Positions 35,158-48,539 of a stretch of DNA of 64,000 nt are shown here, piece after piece (within the stretch, counting starts at the first letter, position 1; the number at the start of each line of letters is the position of its first letter). The translations under genes and the position numbers were made by a program. The DNA lies in assembly GCA_905250125.1 (NCBI GenBank), contig CAJNOL010000306.1:1774-65773 (forward strand), read 5' to 3'. A model generated the notes under the pieces. The model worked only from the letters and a program-made list of their open reading frames with translations, did not search any database and had not been told where the DNA came from. This DNA is from Rotaria sordida. Taxonomy: Eukaryota > Rotifera > Eurotatoria > Philodinida > Philodinidae.

Positions 35158-38100
35158 TTAGACATGTGAGGTACTCATAGGGATATGATGATAACCATCT
35201 TCATCATCTTCATCTGGTGTTATTAAATTGTTGGGATCTTTTGTTGATAATTTTGTCAAAAATCTTTTAGGCTTTTGATTAACTTTTGTAATTTGTTCAA
35301 AGACCGGATTTTGTGTTAATGGTATATCCATTTCGCCATCAATATCATCATCTGAATCTTGTGATAAAGCTAAATATGGATTATTAATAGCTGGTTGAAA
35401 TTTATAAGCTGTAAATATAAAAAATATAAATGTTGTTAATTCAAAACAAATAACTTCAAGCCATTCAAAACGAAATGGAACTGTTAATTTTACTATATAA
35501 ACAACAATTCGAGTTAAATAGATGTAAAGGACAATCTAAAATAATAATAGAAAAAAGAAAAATTCTTTTACAAAATCAAAATATAAATAAATGAAACTAA
35601 CCATAACATAAAATTGTCGAAAGATCTTTAATTTACTTAAACTACTTAAAGCTTTTCCATCTGTTTTAGCTGATTGTTCCAAATGTCTTATTGACCTAGA
35701 ATAATATATATATATATATATATATATTTAAATTATTTATCTATTAAAATCTATTCTTATAATATTACCAAACAATTGGAAATATAATTGCGCCACAACA
35801 TAAAAGATCAACAATAAAACATATTTGTTTCCATGTTACATAAACAGTATCACTCTCTTCTTTTTCTTCTAAAAATATTTGAGCAACAACAGCTAATATC
35901 TTAAATAAGAAAATCATTTATTTGAAATAATATATATATATATATATATGTATATACTTGAAGTGGTATAGCAATAATAAATAATTTTCTTTCACGTTCT
36001 GAAAGAACATGTTTAATAAATGTAAATCCAGTACCAACAAGTAATATTGCAACAATTAAAAGAAGACCACGTAAACTAAAACAAAAAAACAATATAGAAA
36101 ATGAATTAAGAATGACAGATAACTGATTAGAGAGTTTATCGAATATTTTTTGTCGATTATATTAACTCGAATTGTAACGTTGCATCGATTGTTTTCAAAT
36201 TTATACTATTACCTATCCTATTAAAAATAAGATTAATTATTTTCCACTTGATTTTGCTGATGGGTTATATACAGTTACCCTGAAAATTATCCGATCACAT
36301 GTAAATTCAATTTTTTGCTCTAACAATACATACCACAAAGAATTCAAATAGTGATTTGAATATAGAAAACTGTTTTCAATAAAGCTATGAGGACATTAAA
36401 TTTTCTTGGTATATTCCCAAAATTTAGAATTTCTAGAAAACAAAAGCCTAGATTTTCAACATCCAGAGTCCGATGATAAAAATTTGTTTTGACAACGGAG
36501 GATGATGAAGCAGAACATTCTCAGTAAAATGAGACATTCGCCAGCTCTTCACGATCTATTGTAAGAGCCAAAAAATCGAATTTACACATGATCGCATAAT
36601 TTTGATGGTCACCGTGTATATATGAGTGAAAGTAGATCACCTTCTTAACGTAAGATCATAGTAAACGATTTCTGATGAGTTCAACATCTAAAATGATTTC
36701 GAGTGTTATTAAACTTTTGCCATAGACATGTTCATGTCAACAATTTCTTTTGTCTCGAATAGAATTTTTCAGTAAATAACAAATTGTTATTATTTCTTTT
36801 TTGATTCAATTGTGTTTATTTGACTTACACGTGAGTTATATAAAAAAGAATAGCCCATGCTTCTTCATGTCGTCCTTTACTTGCTATATAATGATGATTA
36901 ATCTAAATCAAAATCATATTTTAATAGTTTTTTTTTTTTTTGAAATATTATACTACAATACCCCATGAAAAACAAGTGAGAAAGCTTTGGTAAGAACAAG
37001 AAATAACATTAGATAATGAATTTTGTACACCGGATGTCTAAAGTAAACAAAGAAAAATATGTATATATATATTATCTATACTAAACAGTATATTTTTTCT
37101 ATCGAACTAAACAAAATCTGAAACATTATCAAAATTGATCCTATACTTTATATAAGAGACTACAAGTCAAAATATGCTAACCACTGTAAAAACAAAATAA
37201 ATATGAAAATAATTGAGAGACCAACGAAAATACTGTCTCAATGATCTGCGCTCATTTTAATCATAAGTCTACATCTCCATAGTAAAATAGCATCACCTAG
37301 CAGCTCAGTAGAAATAGTAGTCAATAAAAAAAAATTGCCTGTTGAAGTATGGAGTATACAGCTAATAATGAATGAAGAGCTTAACTATTTTCTAGACGAA
37401 AAAAAGTTTAAAAGATAACCATTAAAAAAAACCTCACGAAAAGAGAAATTTATTTTTATAAATTGAGTTTTAGTAGAATATTTCTAGATCTTACACGTAA
37501 CAGCTAAGTTAAAAATGATGTATGAACTATTTCTGTGCATTCATCCTAAAAAGATTATCAGTCGGCGAATTTGTCTGATTAAAATTCGTTCGATTTAATA
37601 ATTTGTACTTGATTGTACTGTATGATTACATCTAACAGAAAGAAGATGAGGAGTAGACACTATTCATTAAATAAAAAATACACTATTTTTGTAGTGAATT
37701 TCAAGCGCAATCTTTCGATTAAGAAAAAAAACCTAACAGCTTAATGCTTTATGAACTAGTCATTATTTCTTACTTTGATGATTTTAAAACAAATATCCAA
37801 TAAAATCCTGAAAGAAAATATATAACAGCCCAAGTAAAATAAAGTACAGGTAATGGTATTTCTCCAGCTGATAGATAATTATCAATATTTTTTTCTATTA
37901 ATAAAGCCTAAATAGAAAAATAATTGATACAAAAACAATAAAACAAAATAGATTAACTTACAGTTAAATTAATATTTAATGATCTTTGATTTAATTCACT
38001 ATCAGTTGTATTAAAACAATTATGAAAATATAAATTATATAAACCTTCTTCAGATTTACGTGTAACTATAATTTGAAACTAAATCAAAAAATCAAAAATC

Positions 38101-38980
38101 AAAATATTAATTTAACAATAATTTTCTACTTGAAAACGAAATCTATGTAATGTTCCATCAATTCGTTTCATAGGAATTTCATTTATAAGTGTTTCATTTT
38201 TTGCCATTTTCTGACGTGATGCTTTGGTAACATTTGATGTTAATGTTTCATCTATATATTATTTATCAAGTAAAATCCATTATATAATTCTTTTTTTTCT
38301 CTATTTACTTATATTTGATTGAACTCTATCTGGTTGTATGTCATATTCAATATCAAGAAGTTCAAAATCTGCTAAACGTCTTATGATGTTTATTCTAAAA
38401 CAATTAATCTTACTTAATAATAATAATAATAATATAATATTAAAATAAATTTACTTTGGTTTTTCTGATTTATGATCCATCATAAAATATACATGTGGTA
38501 TTTCATTTGTTTGTTCAATTTGATAGAATAAACATGATCGACTTGTATGACTTTGCTAATAAAATTTCATATCCAAAAAGAAAAAGAAAAATAAATAATA
38601 TATCGAATTTTGTATCTTTACCAAATATTCGGCAATACCACTATTCTTTGCTTTAGCAATACTAAATCCAAACTATAAGAAAGAAAAATTCAAAATTTTA
38701 CATGAATTTGTTTTTCTCTCTTGTACTAACCACAGTATCTTTACCAACACCTGCTTTATCATAAGTAAAATCTGTAACATTTATATTCATTGTACCACCA
38801 CGAAGAAAACCAAATGTACTCAATAAAATTTGTGGACGATTATCATCCTATAATTTCAAATATTGTATATAGTGAACAAAAAAAAAAGAATTATTATCTA
38901 CTTACAATTATATCAAGATTATGTATACGACAATTGACAAATGAGAACAAAAAATAAAAGACAAATAAGAAGGAGAACAT
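35158..38980 (-). CDS. GPR107: GPR107/GPR108-family seven-transmembrane protein
   Basis: Fourteen exons from 38980 down to 35158 join in frame to 557 residues. The N-terminus is a signal peptide (MFSFLFVFYFLFSFVNC) followed by IHNLDII and a luminal GOLD-like beta domain (ILLSTFGFLRGGTMNINV). The seven-helix part carries family motifs: YLSAGEIPLPVLYFTWA, KIHYLMLFLVLTKAFSLVFH, GRHEEAWAILFYITHV, LLVGTGFTFIKHVLS, LFIIAIPLQ, and just before the tail YKFQPAINNPYLALSQ. The acidic cytosolic tail ends SHV. These are Golgi/trans-Golgi membrane proteins implicated in retrograde traffic. I cannot decide between GPR107 and GPR108. Most introns are 50-90 bases, but two are over 700 (36076-36828 and 37038-37773). 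The first of these holds a short inverted-repeat element. Confidence 0.93.
35704..35727. repeat. (AT)n microsatellite in a GPR107/108 intron
   Basis: A pure alternating AT run inside a short intron. The neighbouring intron has a similar run at about 35930-35948. Confidence 0.85.
36270..36619. mobile_element. Mariner-like MITE inside a GPR107/108 intron
   Basis: The left end (TACAGTTACCCTGAAAATTA, continuing TCCGATCACATGTAAATTCA) is matched by the inverse of the right end (TACACGGTGACCATCAAAAT, continuing TATGCGATCATGTGTAAATT). This gives terminal inverted repeats of about 60 bases, flanked by TA. The CATCAAAATTAT core is shared with the foldback at 13578-14211. It lies in the 753-base intron and is non-coding. 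Confidence 0.7.
37038..37773. other. Long intron of GPR107/108
   Basis: This 736-base intron separates the exon ending FVLKSSK from the exon beginning HPVYKIHY. I see no inverted repeat, nested frame or RNA gene in it. Confidence 0.6.
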
Positions 38981-39729
38981 TTTTTTTCTTGTCGAATACG
39001 CAAATCTAAAAAAATTAATATTCTAATTTTATCGATTTTTCAAGACATTATGTATTATCATATTTGTGAAATACTTTTTTATTTGAAGTCAAATCTATAA
39101 TTCAATATGATAAACCAAGGACATTGACGATATTATATTACCTGTATTATACAGTCTACCTTGAAATCATATGACAAAATATTCTATTATGATAACTAGT
39201 TTTATTTATCTAATTGTATTACGATTTTGTCAAGTGATGTTCGCAATTCACAATACAATTAAATCTATTATAAATAACGTTTCTCATAAGAAAATGTTTT
39301 AAGTATTCAGTTCAAAATATACATTCATCATATGAAACAATTAAAACAGTTTCATGACAATAATGAGTCAAACTGACATATTATGTGTTGTTTACAATTG
39401 CATTGTAGGTTAAAAAGAAATCTCTTGAAGTTATTCGATGAATAACCTATACTATTTGCAGAGTTTTCAATAGAAACTACAATCATTAAAAAAAAAGGAC
39501 CTCCTCAAACTACGAAACATACAAATCTTCCTTTGTCATCTGTTAATAATCACAGATAAAAATATATCTGACTTAACTGGATATAGTCAATCAAGTAGAA
39601 TAATTTTTACTGACTCATTATTCTAACCAATCTAATAGAACAAAACATGACATCTATCATCCAATAAATATCTTTCTTCAAATCTATATTTTCAAAAAAC
39701 CTATATTTATATTTTATATTTAACATATA
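38981..39729. promoter_or_regulatory. Shared upstream region of GPR107/108 and COMMD8
   Basis: The two genes are divergent and their start codons are 749 bases apart, so both promoters must lie here. No convincing TATA box or known element was identified; the sequence is AT-rich throughout. Confidence 0.4.
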
Positions 39730-40480
39730 ATGGACACTACGAAAAATTTGTCTTCACTTTCGGAAAATAATTTCATTCAAGTAATTATTTACTAAATCTT
39801 TCAATAAAAAAAAAAAACAAAAGATTTTTTTCTATTTAGTTACTACGACAAATTCTTGATGAATATTTTCATCGTCTTTCATCAACAAAACAAACAATTA
39901 AGATTGATCCACAAATTCGTATACAACTTGAACAACTTCTTCGAAGTACAAATCCATCAGCAAATAAAGTATTTTAGATTTATTATTATTTTAAAAATAT
40001 AATTTTTAATATTTATTCTTTAGATTATAACAAATGATTTACCTGAAAATTTACAAAAACTTTATATAAATTTTGTAAATGATTATCGACATGATATCGA
40101 ACGATATCATATTTATCAGGCTAGTCAATATATGGATGAATATCGTTTAAAAAATTTCGATTGGAGTATTCGAGTAAAATAAATTAAAAATAAATTTTAT
40201 TTCATTTTTTGTTTTTCTGTTCTTTTTTTTTAGATGGCTCTTCATGATGAACATTTATTTAAATGTCGTTTACCACTTGTTAATCTTCAATTAGAATTAA
40301 CAAATGAAAAAAATTCAAAAGATATTTTACTTGAACTTGATGAACAAGAATTAAACAAATTAATTGATGAAATGATGAAAATCGAACAAGTAATTAAAAA
40401 CAAAAACATCTTTGCTTATTTTTTATTCATTAACTTTTATTTAGGCTATGAACAATAACAATCTTCTCCTTTCACAATGA
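39730..40480 (+). CDS. COMMD8: COMM domain-containing protein 8
   Basis: Five exons (39730-39780, 39840-39968, 40024-40173, 40234-40389, 40445-40480) total 522 bases, 173 residues, close to the usual COMMD8 length of about 180. All introns are phase 0. An N-terminal helical part is followed by the C-terminal COMM domain, which opens with LKNFDWSIRMALHDEHL, continues with CRLPLVNLQLELTNE, and ends with a leucine-rich helix (LDEQELNKLIDEMMKIEQAM). The FDW-x-(V/I) opening and the position of the MPLL-like strand match COMMD8 best among the ten paralogues. COMMD proteins assemble with CCDC22/CCDC93 into the Commander complex for endosomal recycling. Confidence 0.85.
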
Positions 40481-43400
40481 TTTTCTTTTTTAGTTCATTT
40501 TTTATACTTTCACAGTGCAATAGAATAATATCTTCCATGATTCCTGTTCTTTTTTTTTTGAAGTAAATTATATTATTTAAATGTTAGTTTATATTTTAAT
40601 CTAAGAGATATGTAAAAGAAAATTTTTTTTTAAAGAAGATCATCAAATATAAATATTCGTGTTCATTAATTTAAAAAACTATCTAAAAACAAAGATGAGT
40701 AATGAATTTAGACTAGTGTTGTTGTATATTAATGTCCTGTGGGAACGATATTAAAAAGTAGGCATTCCCGAAAGTCGTTTTTGTTTTGTTTTATGTATAT
40801 ACTCTCCAAACTTTGCTCTTTGTTGAAGCCAATCCGATATTACATTGTTGAGAAATAAATTTCGACATTCTTTCAAAAACTTTTGCATCGCTTATTAATT
40901 AAAAGGACAATAACAAATAATTATCAATAAAAATTCGATCAATTCATTCATTATTCATTAAATTATTATTCAGATTATCTCGTAATATAGCATTATTATT
41001 TTTTTTTTCTCTTGAATGTTTTCGTTTTTTTCATTGATGTTGTTGAGGTGTTAGTATTTTTTTTTCTCGTTTTTCAATTATTCAATGAATGGAGAAAATA
41101 ATTCTTCCAACTAAGCATTAATAAATTTTCACGTATAAATAATAATTTATTTATTTTACTAAAATGTATTTCCACTGTTAATTTTATTTTCAGTTTAAGA
41201 CCATCTCATGTTGCGCAAGGGGTGCCGCTGACAGAAGCTAGTGTCTGGTGATGAAAGTTTTTCTCAAACAACATGAAGAATGAAATCGCAATAGGAATTA
41301 TGGAAGCATGATGAGGATAAGAAAGGGAAATTGAGAAAAGTCGTTCCCATAGGATCCTATTGTATTTACAGAAATGCATGCAAATGAGCATGTTATAAAG
41401 AATTTATCATAATTCTTTCATACATATAACTAGCTGATTAATAATAGTTAGATTGAAAAAAAATGTAATATTAAATTTAGGCGAAAAATTTATTGATAAT
41501 TTCAATATTTTGTTCGATTCAAGAATGAAATAAATTTGATATTAATATTGTTTTCTTTTCTTGGTAAATATCTAAGTTAGTTTTGATTTGAACTTTTAAA
41601 GAAATCGAAGAATATATGATGTTGCAATGATATTTCTACATAACAATAAGAAATATTTCGTCTAATTGAATTGAAAGATAAATTATTCTTAGAAATATTA
41701 TAGTTTGATAAAATTTTGAATGTTATAACACTAAATGTTGCCTTTGAAATATTATCCAATCAAGAAACCATGTGCAATATCCTTATTTCTGCGTATCGAT
41801 CGATAGACGTTGCTCATTATTTTATTTTTGTTGCAATGTATTTATTATTATGAACGATATACAAAACAATAACTATCAGAATTTAATTATTTTGTACGTC
41901 GATCCAAGATTAAACAGTTTCTTTGCCATCATACAGGGATCGAGGTATTATCTGCTGAAGTTCTTATTAATCTATGGAAATAAACGTGAAAACTAATTCA
42001 ATCAAACTGTAAGAGAAAAAAATTTCATAATTTAAACTGTAGTCTCTGATAAATAGCGTCCGATAATTACCAACATTCTTTCTTAAACTATTATTTATTT
42101 ATAAATATCGAAGTGAAAACTAGTTCAATCATATGTTAAAATTTAACGGATAAAACTTTTGCTCATATTGGTGATTCCACTCCCTCAAAACAAGTGAATT
42201 TCGTTGAAACTAGTTGAAGAAATGCAAAATAATCACCGTTTTCAATAGAAAACTTCGACGATTGATGGAACTTAGATAGAGTGTTCTGGCCCGGAATACT
42301 TTCATATTTGTCTGCTAACTTTCGGCGACATTCCATTGAAAAGAACAAGAAGTTAGTCGGAAATCAATGGAAAAATCGAAGGCATCCTGGTCGGAAATAC
42401 TACGTCACAGCTCCATCGATTACCGAAGCTATACTGCCAGAATTGGTTGGCACACTATCGCCTTGAGGTTAATCGTTCGTCTTTCTTTTTAGAATTGTAA
42501 TTAATTAACCAAACGTAGGCACTTTTAACAATATGAGTTCTTAAGTAGAGACATATAAAAGTCTTTAAAGAAATATCGATATTTGTTTCTTAGCAATGGA
42601 GCATTGGATCAACACATATTGTTTTTTTTTGTTTGAAAGAGCAAAGTCTGAAGAGTATATATGCGAAAGGAAAACAATTTTATCTCATGAATTTATAATA
42701 TGCGAACGTAGTCTTTAGACTCATCTCAAACAAGCTTGACAATCCTCAAAAATGTTTATTTGGTGATTAAGGTTACTCTAATACTTACAAGATGTAAACA
42801 AAATACATTGATCGACGAAAAAAAAAAAGAATAAATTCAACCTCAGCGATGTATTTTAAAAGATTATCATTCACTTTGCAAAAATTTTCTGGATTCAATA
42901 TTTATTTTTAATTCATAATTTTCACAAAATCTATATTCTAGCAGAAGAGACACAATAAGAAAAGGAGTTTTAAAATCAATAACATAATCAAAATTCAACT
43001 CTAAAAATATAGTATGTGTAAAGTTTGAAGAACTTGATTCATGGTTATGTTTGATTCAAATTTTGCAACAAATAATATCGAAAACTCACAAACTGAAAAT
43101 ACAGAAAAATTAAATTGCAACGATATTTTCACCATAGCTTCATCTTGGAATTTTATTATGATAAACCGAAAACAAAAATATTATTTGAGTATTAAAAAAT
43201 CGTTTTTCGATATTTTTCCAAAAACTTTTGCATTGCTTATTATAATTAAATTCACAAACAATAATAGAATATTTGAGAATAAAAATGATTGTTTTTCTTT
43301 TTCTTATAGCTGTCTATAAAACTAAATCAAATAACAATTTTCGGTAGAAACAAATATTTGCTCGTAATACGTACGATAAAATATATATATATATATATAC

Positions 43401-43520
43401 AAGATTTCATTCTATTCATTATTTCTGTTTGAGCAGACTGCTATGAGGAAATTTATTTTTCTTGACTTAAATAAACATACACAAAAAAAAAGAAAGAACG
43501 AAATGTTTCTTTTTATTTTT
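40481..43520. other. Gene-free region
   Basis: AT-rich intergenic DNA. A patch at about 42160-42470 is richer in GC and shares short blocks with the foldback remnant at 34380-34660. An (AT)n run lies at about 43381-43399. Small frames (for example 43041-43319, 92 residues) show no recognisable motif. Confidence 0.5.
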
Positions 43521-44479
43521 CTATTCATTTTTTTGCTCGTCCGTGTTAATATTTTTCATATGTATAGTTGAATTGATTTCTTCATCAAAACTTTGCTCAT
43601 TAAATTTTTCTTTTAAATTTTTCATGTCAATTGATTTTCGTTCGGAAAAAACTCTTAAATCTCGTTCAAGTTTAAAACGTCCATCTTGATTATTTCTTTC
43701 CAAAATACAATAACCACAATTATCAAAATTTTTTAATGTATGAAATTCTTCTACTGACCAACGAAAAAAACGCATTAAAAATAATCTTATAAATAAACCA
43801 TGACTAACAATAAGTATATTATTATTTGGGTTTGACTTATTATCCATTTGACGATATAAACTATCCATAAATAAACTAACACGATCATATACATCAGCAC
43901 CTGATTCACCATTTCGAAATCGATAAAAAAATCGTCCAATTTTTTGTCTTTCAGCTGCTGTTATTTCACGTCTTGCTAGATCTTGAAAATTTCCCCTATG
44001 AACAAAAAAAGAAGAAATAATGTTTAAACTCGAATAATAATTCTATATATAATTTTCTATTACCATTCTTGTTCTCTTATACGTGGATCTTCTCGTACTT
44101 TTAAAATTTTTTCTTCTGAAAATGCTTCACATATTAATTCACATGTTTCTCTTGAACGACGAAATGGACTAACATAACAAGTTACTGTGTCATTTATTCC
44201 AATAAGTTTTTTTAATTTATTTCCACAATGACGTGCTTGTACTCGTCCTTTATCAGTTAAACCAATAGCATGATCAGGTACGGTTGCATAAATGCTTGGA
44301 TCGTCATTACCTTGACTTTCACCATGTCGAATTAAAATAAGACGTTTGGGCCGTTGTTGACAACGATATCGTTTTGCATTACGAACAATTATTGAACATA
44401 ACCAACCACATAAATTAGTTTGAGATAAAATCCATAGAAAAATAAGAATTAATATTGTAATACTAATAGTTAGAAACAT
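43521..44479 (-). CDS. Membrane-anchored histidine phosphatase (phosphoglycerate mutase-like)
   Basis: Two exons (44479-44064 and 43995-43521) total 891 bases, 296 residues. An N-terminal membrane segment (about residues 3-20, LTISITILILIFLWIL) precedes the histidine phosphatase domain. The catalytic RHG is in RLILIRHGESQGND. The second substrate Arg is in VSPFRRSRETCE, a GNFQDL segment follows, and the second catalytic His is in ILIVSHGLFIRLFLMRFF. These residues form the phosphate pocket of the branch-1 superfamily, so the enzyme looks active. It is closest in layout to the broad-range phosphatases related to yeast DET1. The C-terminal tail is long, charged and low in complexity. The substrate is unknown. 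Confidence 0.85.
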
Positions 44480-44997
44480 TTTGTTTGAATATGAAAGGAA
44501 GTATTATTGATGCAAAAGATATTTCTGTTGCTTTAAGTTTTTTTCTTTGTTCTGTTCTTTTTCGAAGTTGGAGAAAACTGAATTCACTTTGTTGATGTAT
44601 GTACGCAGAGCAAGAAAAAAACAACGTAGAAGTGCTGAATAACCTTATCTTTTAACTATAGTAGACAAACATATATTTTTCATAGAAAAAAAAGAAAGAA
44701 TTTTTTATATATTGATATAAGTGTAAAAAATACATTGAATGTTGTCATTTATATAAACAAGTTTCGCAACAAAAACATTTTGAAAAGTTTTTATCGCTTT
44801 CTTTTTTTTTCTTATTGGTCTTTTCAATTACATAGATATGCATATATAATTTCTAATTTTTGATAAAAGAGCGACACAAAAAAAAGATGTGCTATTATTT
44901 TTTACGGTCATAACATAATAATTCCGACCTGATAATGGTAGACTGTAACAAAGTTGCACCATGATGCGGGAAAATTGATCAACAAACTCACTGAAAG

Positions 44998-45170
44998 ATA
45001 ATGGCGTAACCAATGGTGGGCGAGGTCAGGCACTACCCTACCATAGGAGCAAAGAAAAACATAATTATTACCATTATTGACATTACATTGCATGGATTAT
45101 CTTCAAGATTGTAGGACACTGCCCTGCTACCCACGATTTCCTAGTTACGCCACTACTGAAAGATGAGTTT
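44998..45170. mobile_element. Small inverted-repeat element
   Basis: TGAAAGATAATGGCGTAACC on the left is matched by GATTTCCTAGTTACGCCACT, continuing ACTGAAAGAT, inverted on the right. An inner match pairs the GTCAGGCACTACCC and GACACTGCCC strands. The 175-base unit is non-coding. Confidence 0.55.
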
Positions 45171-45314
45171 ATTAATCAACAATAAACTGAAAAAAGAATA
45201 TCTTGTACTGTTACTTATTATATTATTCTGATCTTTTAGTTCGTTATTTCCAATCACCAACCATATAGATGTAATAAGAGTATACTGTATAGAAGAATTC
45301 ATGGGAATGATTTA

Positions 45315-46585
45315 AATGGGATGGTCGAAAATTATGAATTTTTCCCCACGATGAAAATGGTATAAAATGAAAGTACTTGATGAGGATAGAACTGCTCTGA
45401 TGTTGATTTCTTTAGATCTTATCCCTCTTATGGATAATAACTTAAGGAATGTTATGTATATATCCTATAGGTTCCTGTAGAGGACTCAAGGTTTCAGAAA
45501 AATTTTATTTTCGAATTTTGATCTGAAACTTTGTGCATATAGAGATCTCAGCTAGACTAGCTTCCATAAAAAAAAAACTTCGAAGTTTTTAACAAACTCT
45601 CTTCGAGATATGAAGCTTTCAAGGTATAAGTCCTTGTCCATAAGTAGTTATACAACATGGATTTGTTGAAAGCTTCATATCTCGAAGAGAGTTTGTTAAA
45701 AACTTCGAAGTTTTTTTTTATGGAACCTAATTTAGTTGAGATCTCTATATGCACAAAGTTTCAGATCAAAATTCGAAAATAAGATTTTTCTGAAATCTGA
45801 GATGTCCTACAGGAGTCTATAGAACATAGACATAACATTTCTTTAAGTTTTTATTCACAAAAGGGATAGGATCTATAGAAATCGACATTAGAATAGTTAA
45901 ATTCTAATTTTTTTATTTTAACAGCAGCTGAAGAGAATGTAATGCACAATATCAGAAAGAAAGACTATCGAAATGACAGAATTTACTTTTGCAGTTTTTC
46001 TGCGAAAGTAAATTCTGTATAGACTAGCTTTATATTGTAAAATACTGACATCATGCAATTACATTTTTTACCACTATTATATAGTGATGAATAATATAAT
46101 CATCTGAATGTTTTTTCCGTTCTTCGTATAGTCTACATATATCGGCTGTTTAAAACATGCAATCGAACGTATTTTACTATACGATGACGTAATTCGACAT
46201 TCATTCTGTTCTTTTCCATCTATATCACTATAGGTGAAAGACAACGTGAAGTTATGTTATTCGTCACCACATAATATTGATAAAAAAATGTAATTGCACA
46301 ATGTTAGTATTTTCCAACATAAAGTTAGTCTATACAGAATTTACTTTTGCAGAAAAACTGCAAAAGTAAATTCTGTCATTTCGATAGTCTTTCTTTCTGA
46401 TATTGTGCATTACATTCTCTTCAACTGCTGTTAAAATAAAATAAAAAATTAGAATTTAAATTCATTTGAAAATTTGTCCTTTTCATTGATTTTATATCAG
46501 AGCAGTTCTATACTCATCAAGTACTTTCATTTTATACCATTTTCACCATGGGGAAAAATCCATGATTTTCGACCATCCCCTTCAT
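45315..46585. mobile_element. Large palindromic foldback element, interrupted by a second one
   Basis: The ends (ATGGTCGAAAATTATGAATTTTTCCCCACG on the left, its inverse near 46545-46580) and many internal blocks pair across the element. One pair is the strand AACAGCAGCTGAAGAGAATGTAATGC at about 45922 with its inverse at about 46408-46433. Each arm contains a perfect-looking small hairpin built from ACAGAATTTACTTTTGCAG and its complement (45979-46018 and 46333-46376). The left arm is split by the element at 45398-45889. Without that insertion the element would be about 780 bases and almost fully self-complementary. No coding frame. Confidence 0.8.
45398..45889. mobile_element. Foldback element inserted into the left arm of a larger foldback
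   Basis: A 490-base near-perfect palindrome. The block AAACTTCGAAGTTTTTAACA, continuing through AACTCTCTTCGAGATATGAA, is repeated inverted at about 45661-45718 around a short loop. The outer ends (GTTGATTTCTTTAGATCTTATCCC and the inverse of GGGATAGGATCTATAGAAATCGAC) also match. The flanks on both sides continue the host element, which fixes the insertion order. Confidence 0.8.
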
Positions 46586-48515
46586 TGTTGAAAATATCGG
46601 AATATACGATATAGTTTTTGTTTTAAATAAAAACCATAATCTTGTCTAATTAAACAGTAGAATCATTACTCTGAACATTGTATTCAATTACTGAACGTTT
46701 TATTCATTTGAGTTTATACACATATTCGACAATCGAACAAAAATATTCTTGTCATAATTTTGTTTTCATGTATGCTCAAATTTAATGACAATGTCATTCT
46801 TCTAATAGTTGTAAATTTGAACGATTTCATGAAAGTATATTTTTTGAGATTTGATCTTAGCTATGTGTTTCTGACCTTCAATAGCACATAGGAAAGTATG
46901 AGAAGAAAAATTTACAATACTTAAATCACTGATTAGACTAATGTAGATATATACTGCAGCGAATAATAATCAAAGAAAATTTTGTGAATGATCTCTCGAT
47001 TTTCATAGAGAATCTAACAAGAGTATGTTGGTTTAAAAACTTTTCAAGGCCAACAAAAAGAGATGTACGAGATAATATAGTAATTGTTTGTCATAGAATT
47101 CAACTATTAATTTAACTATTAGAATCTTAACCTTGGATGATATTTATTATCTGTAGATTATTCGAATCTTTTAATGCGACAAGACAACCTTGATTTTATA
47201 AGAGAAAAATTAATGATAATTTCTATATAAAATATTAAAACTTGAATAGATAATACAGTATTTCCAACTTCTCTCTTATGTATAGAAAAAAAAAGTTCAA
47301 AGAGAAGTATTAACATCACATTACTTTTTAATATATCAATTAATATTTGAACGGCAGAATCTTTTTCTTGGTTAATTACGATTTATATACAAAATTATCG
47401 TAATAAGCTCACATCACTATTTATATCGAATATTGTATATGCAATATATTGAATGAGAATCCTTTTAACAGAAACATTTTTATCTTAGTGACCTAATCAG
47501 TTGTTCAATATTGTTATAAGTGAAAAATGAATAACATCTTTCTTTATTATCTGTATCTAATCTAAAAACTGACATATACTAAAAAAAAATATCGTAATGA
47601 TCATCTTCTTTCTTATTAATTGGTCTTATTTATTCTTATATAATCCATAATATACGTAAGTCTGTTATATATATATAGAACAATTCATAAGAATTTGATA
47701 ATCAATGAAAAAAAAAAAAGAAAAGATATATTTTACAATAAAATTAGCTTTCGAACAATGTATAAATTATCTATTCAATTTAATATTAGAATTGCGTCAT
47801 GTATCTATATTTATTTTGTATATTCATGTTATATTTTATTAGCACTTCCGACTACATAAATATAGGAAATAATCAAGATTTTTTTGTAAATAATTCTTTT
47901 TATTTTATAAAGATAAAAATCATATATATAATATTCATCAAAGAAGCCATTTCTCAGTAAATGATAAAATAAGATTCTTCTAATCTCATCTTTTTTCTCT
48001 TTAGGCAACAATGTAATTGAATCTTATATGCTCATTTGAACGTATAAAATTCAGAATGAATTATTAGAATACTCTAATTCATTATTAATATCAAAATTTT
48101 CAAATCATTTTATGAAATTTACGCATCTTGTCGTCATTAAAAAAGATTATATTTACTCATTTATTTCCCATGATAATGACATGTAAGTTAAGACGAAGAA
48201 AAAATTAATTAATCATAACAAACATACACATTTTGGTTAGACCTTTAAAACTTTTCTTTAAACAAATCTTCTTTCAAGTAAAGATAAGAAATGAAATTTG
48301 TTGTATTATTATTCGTGCGTGATGTAATAAAGAGCAAACTACTATAATGATGATTCTTTCAAGTCTTTGCCATTCAAATAGAATATAAACAGAAGAAAAA
48401 GTGCAAGTGTCTATCAAGCTTACGTATGTTAGATAGACGCCGTAGGACTAAATGAACAAGTAACCGAGAATTAGTCAATTCTTTCTTTTACAGCATACTC
48501 GCTGATCAACAACAG

Positions 48516-48539
48516 CGACGACGACGACGACGACGACGA
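48516..48539. repeat. (CGA)n microsatellite
   Basis: About eight CGA units in gene-free DNA upstream of the LRR gene. The repeat is GC-rich against an AT-rich background. Confidence 0.85.
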
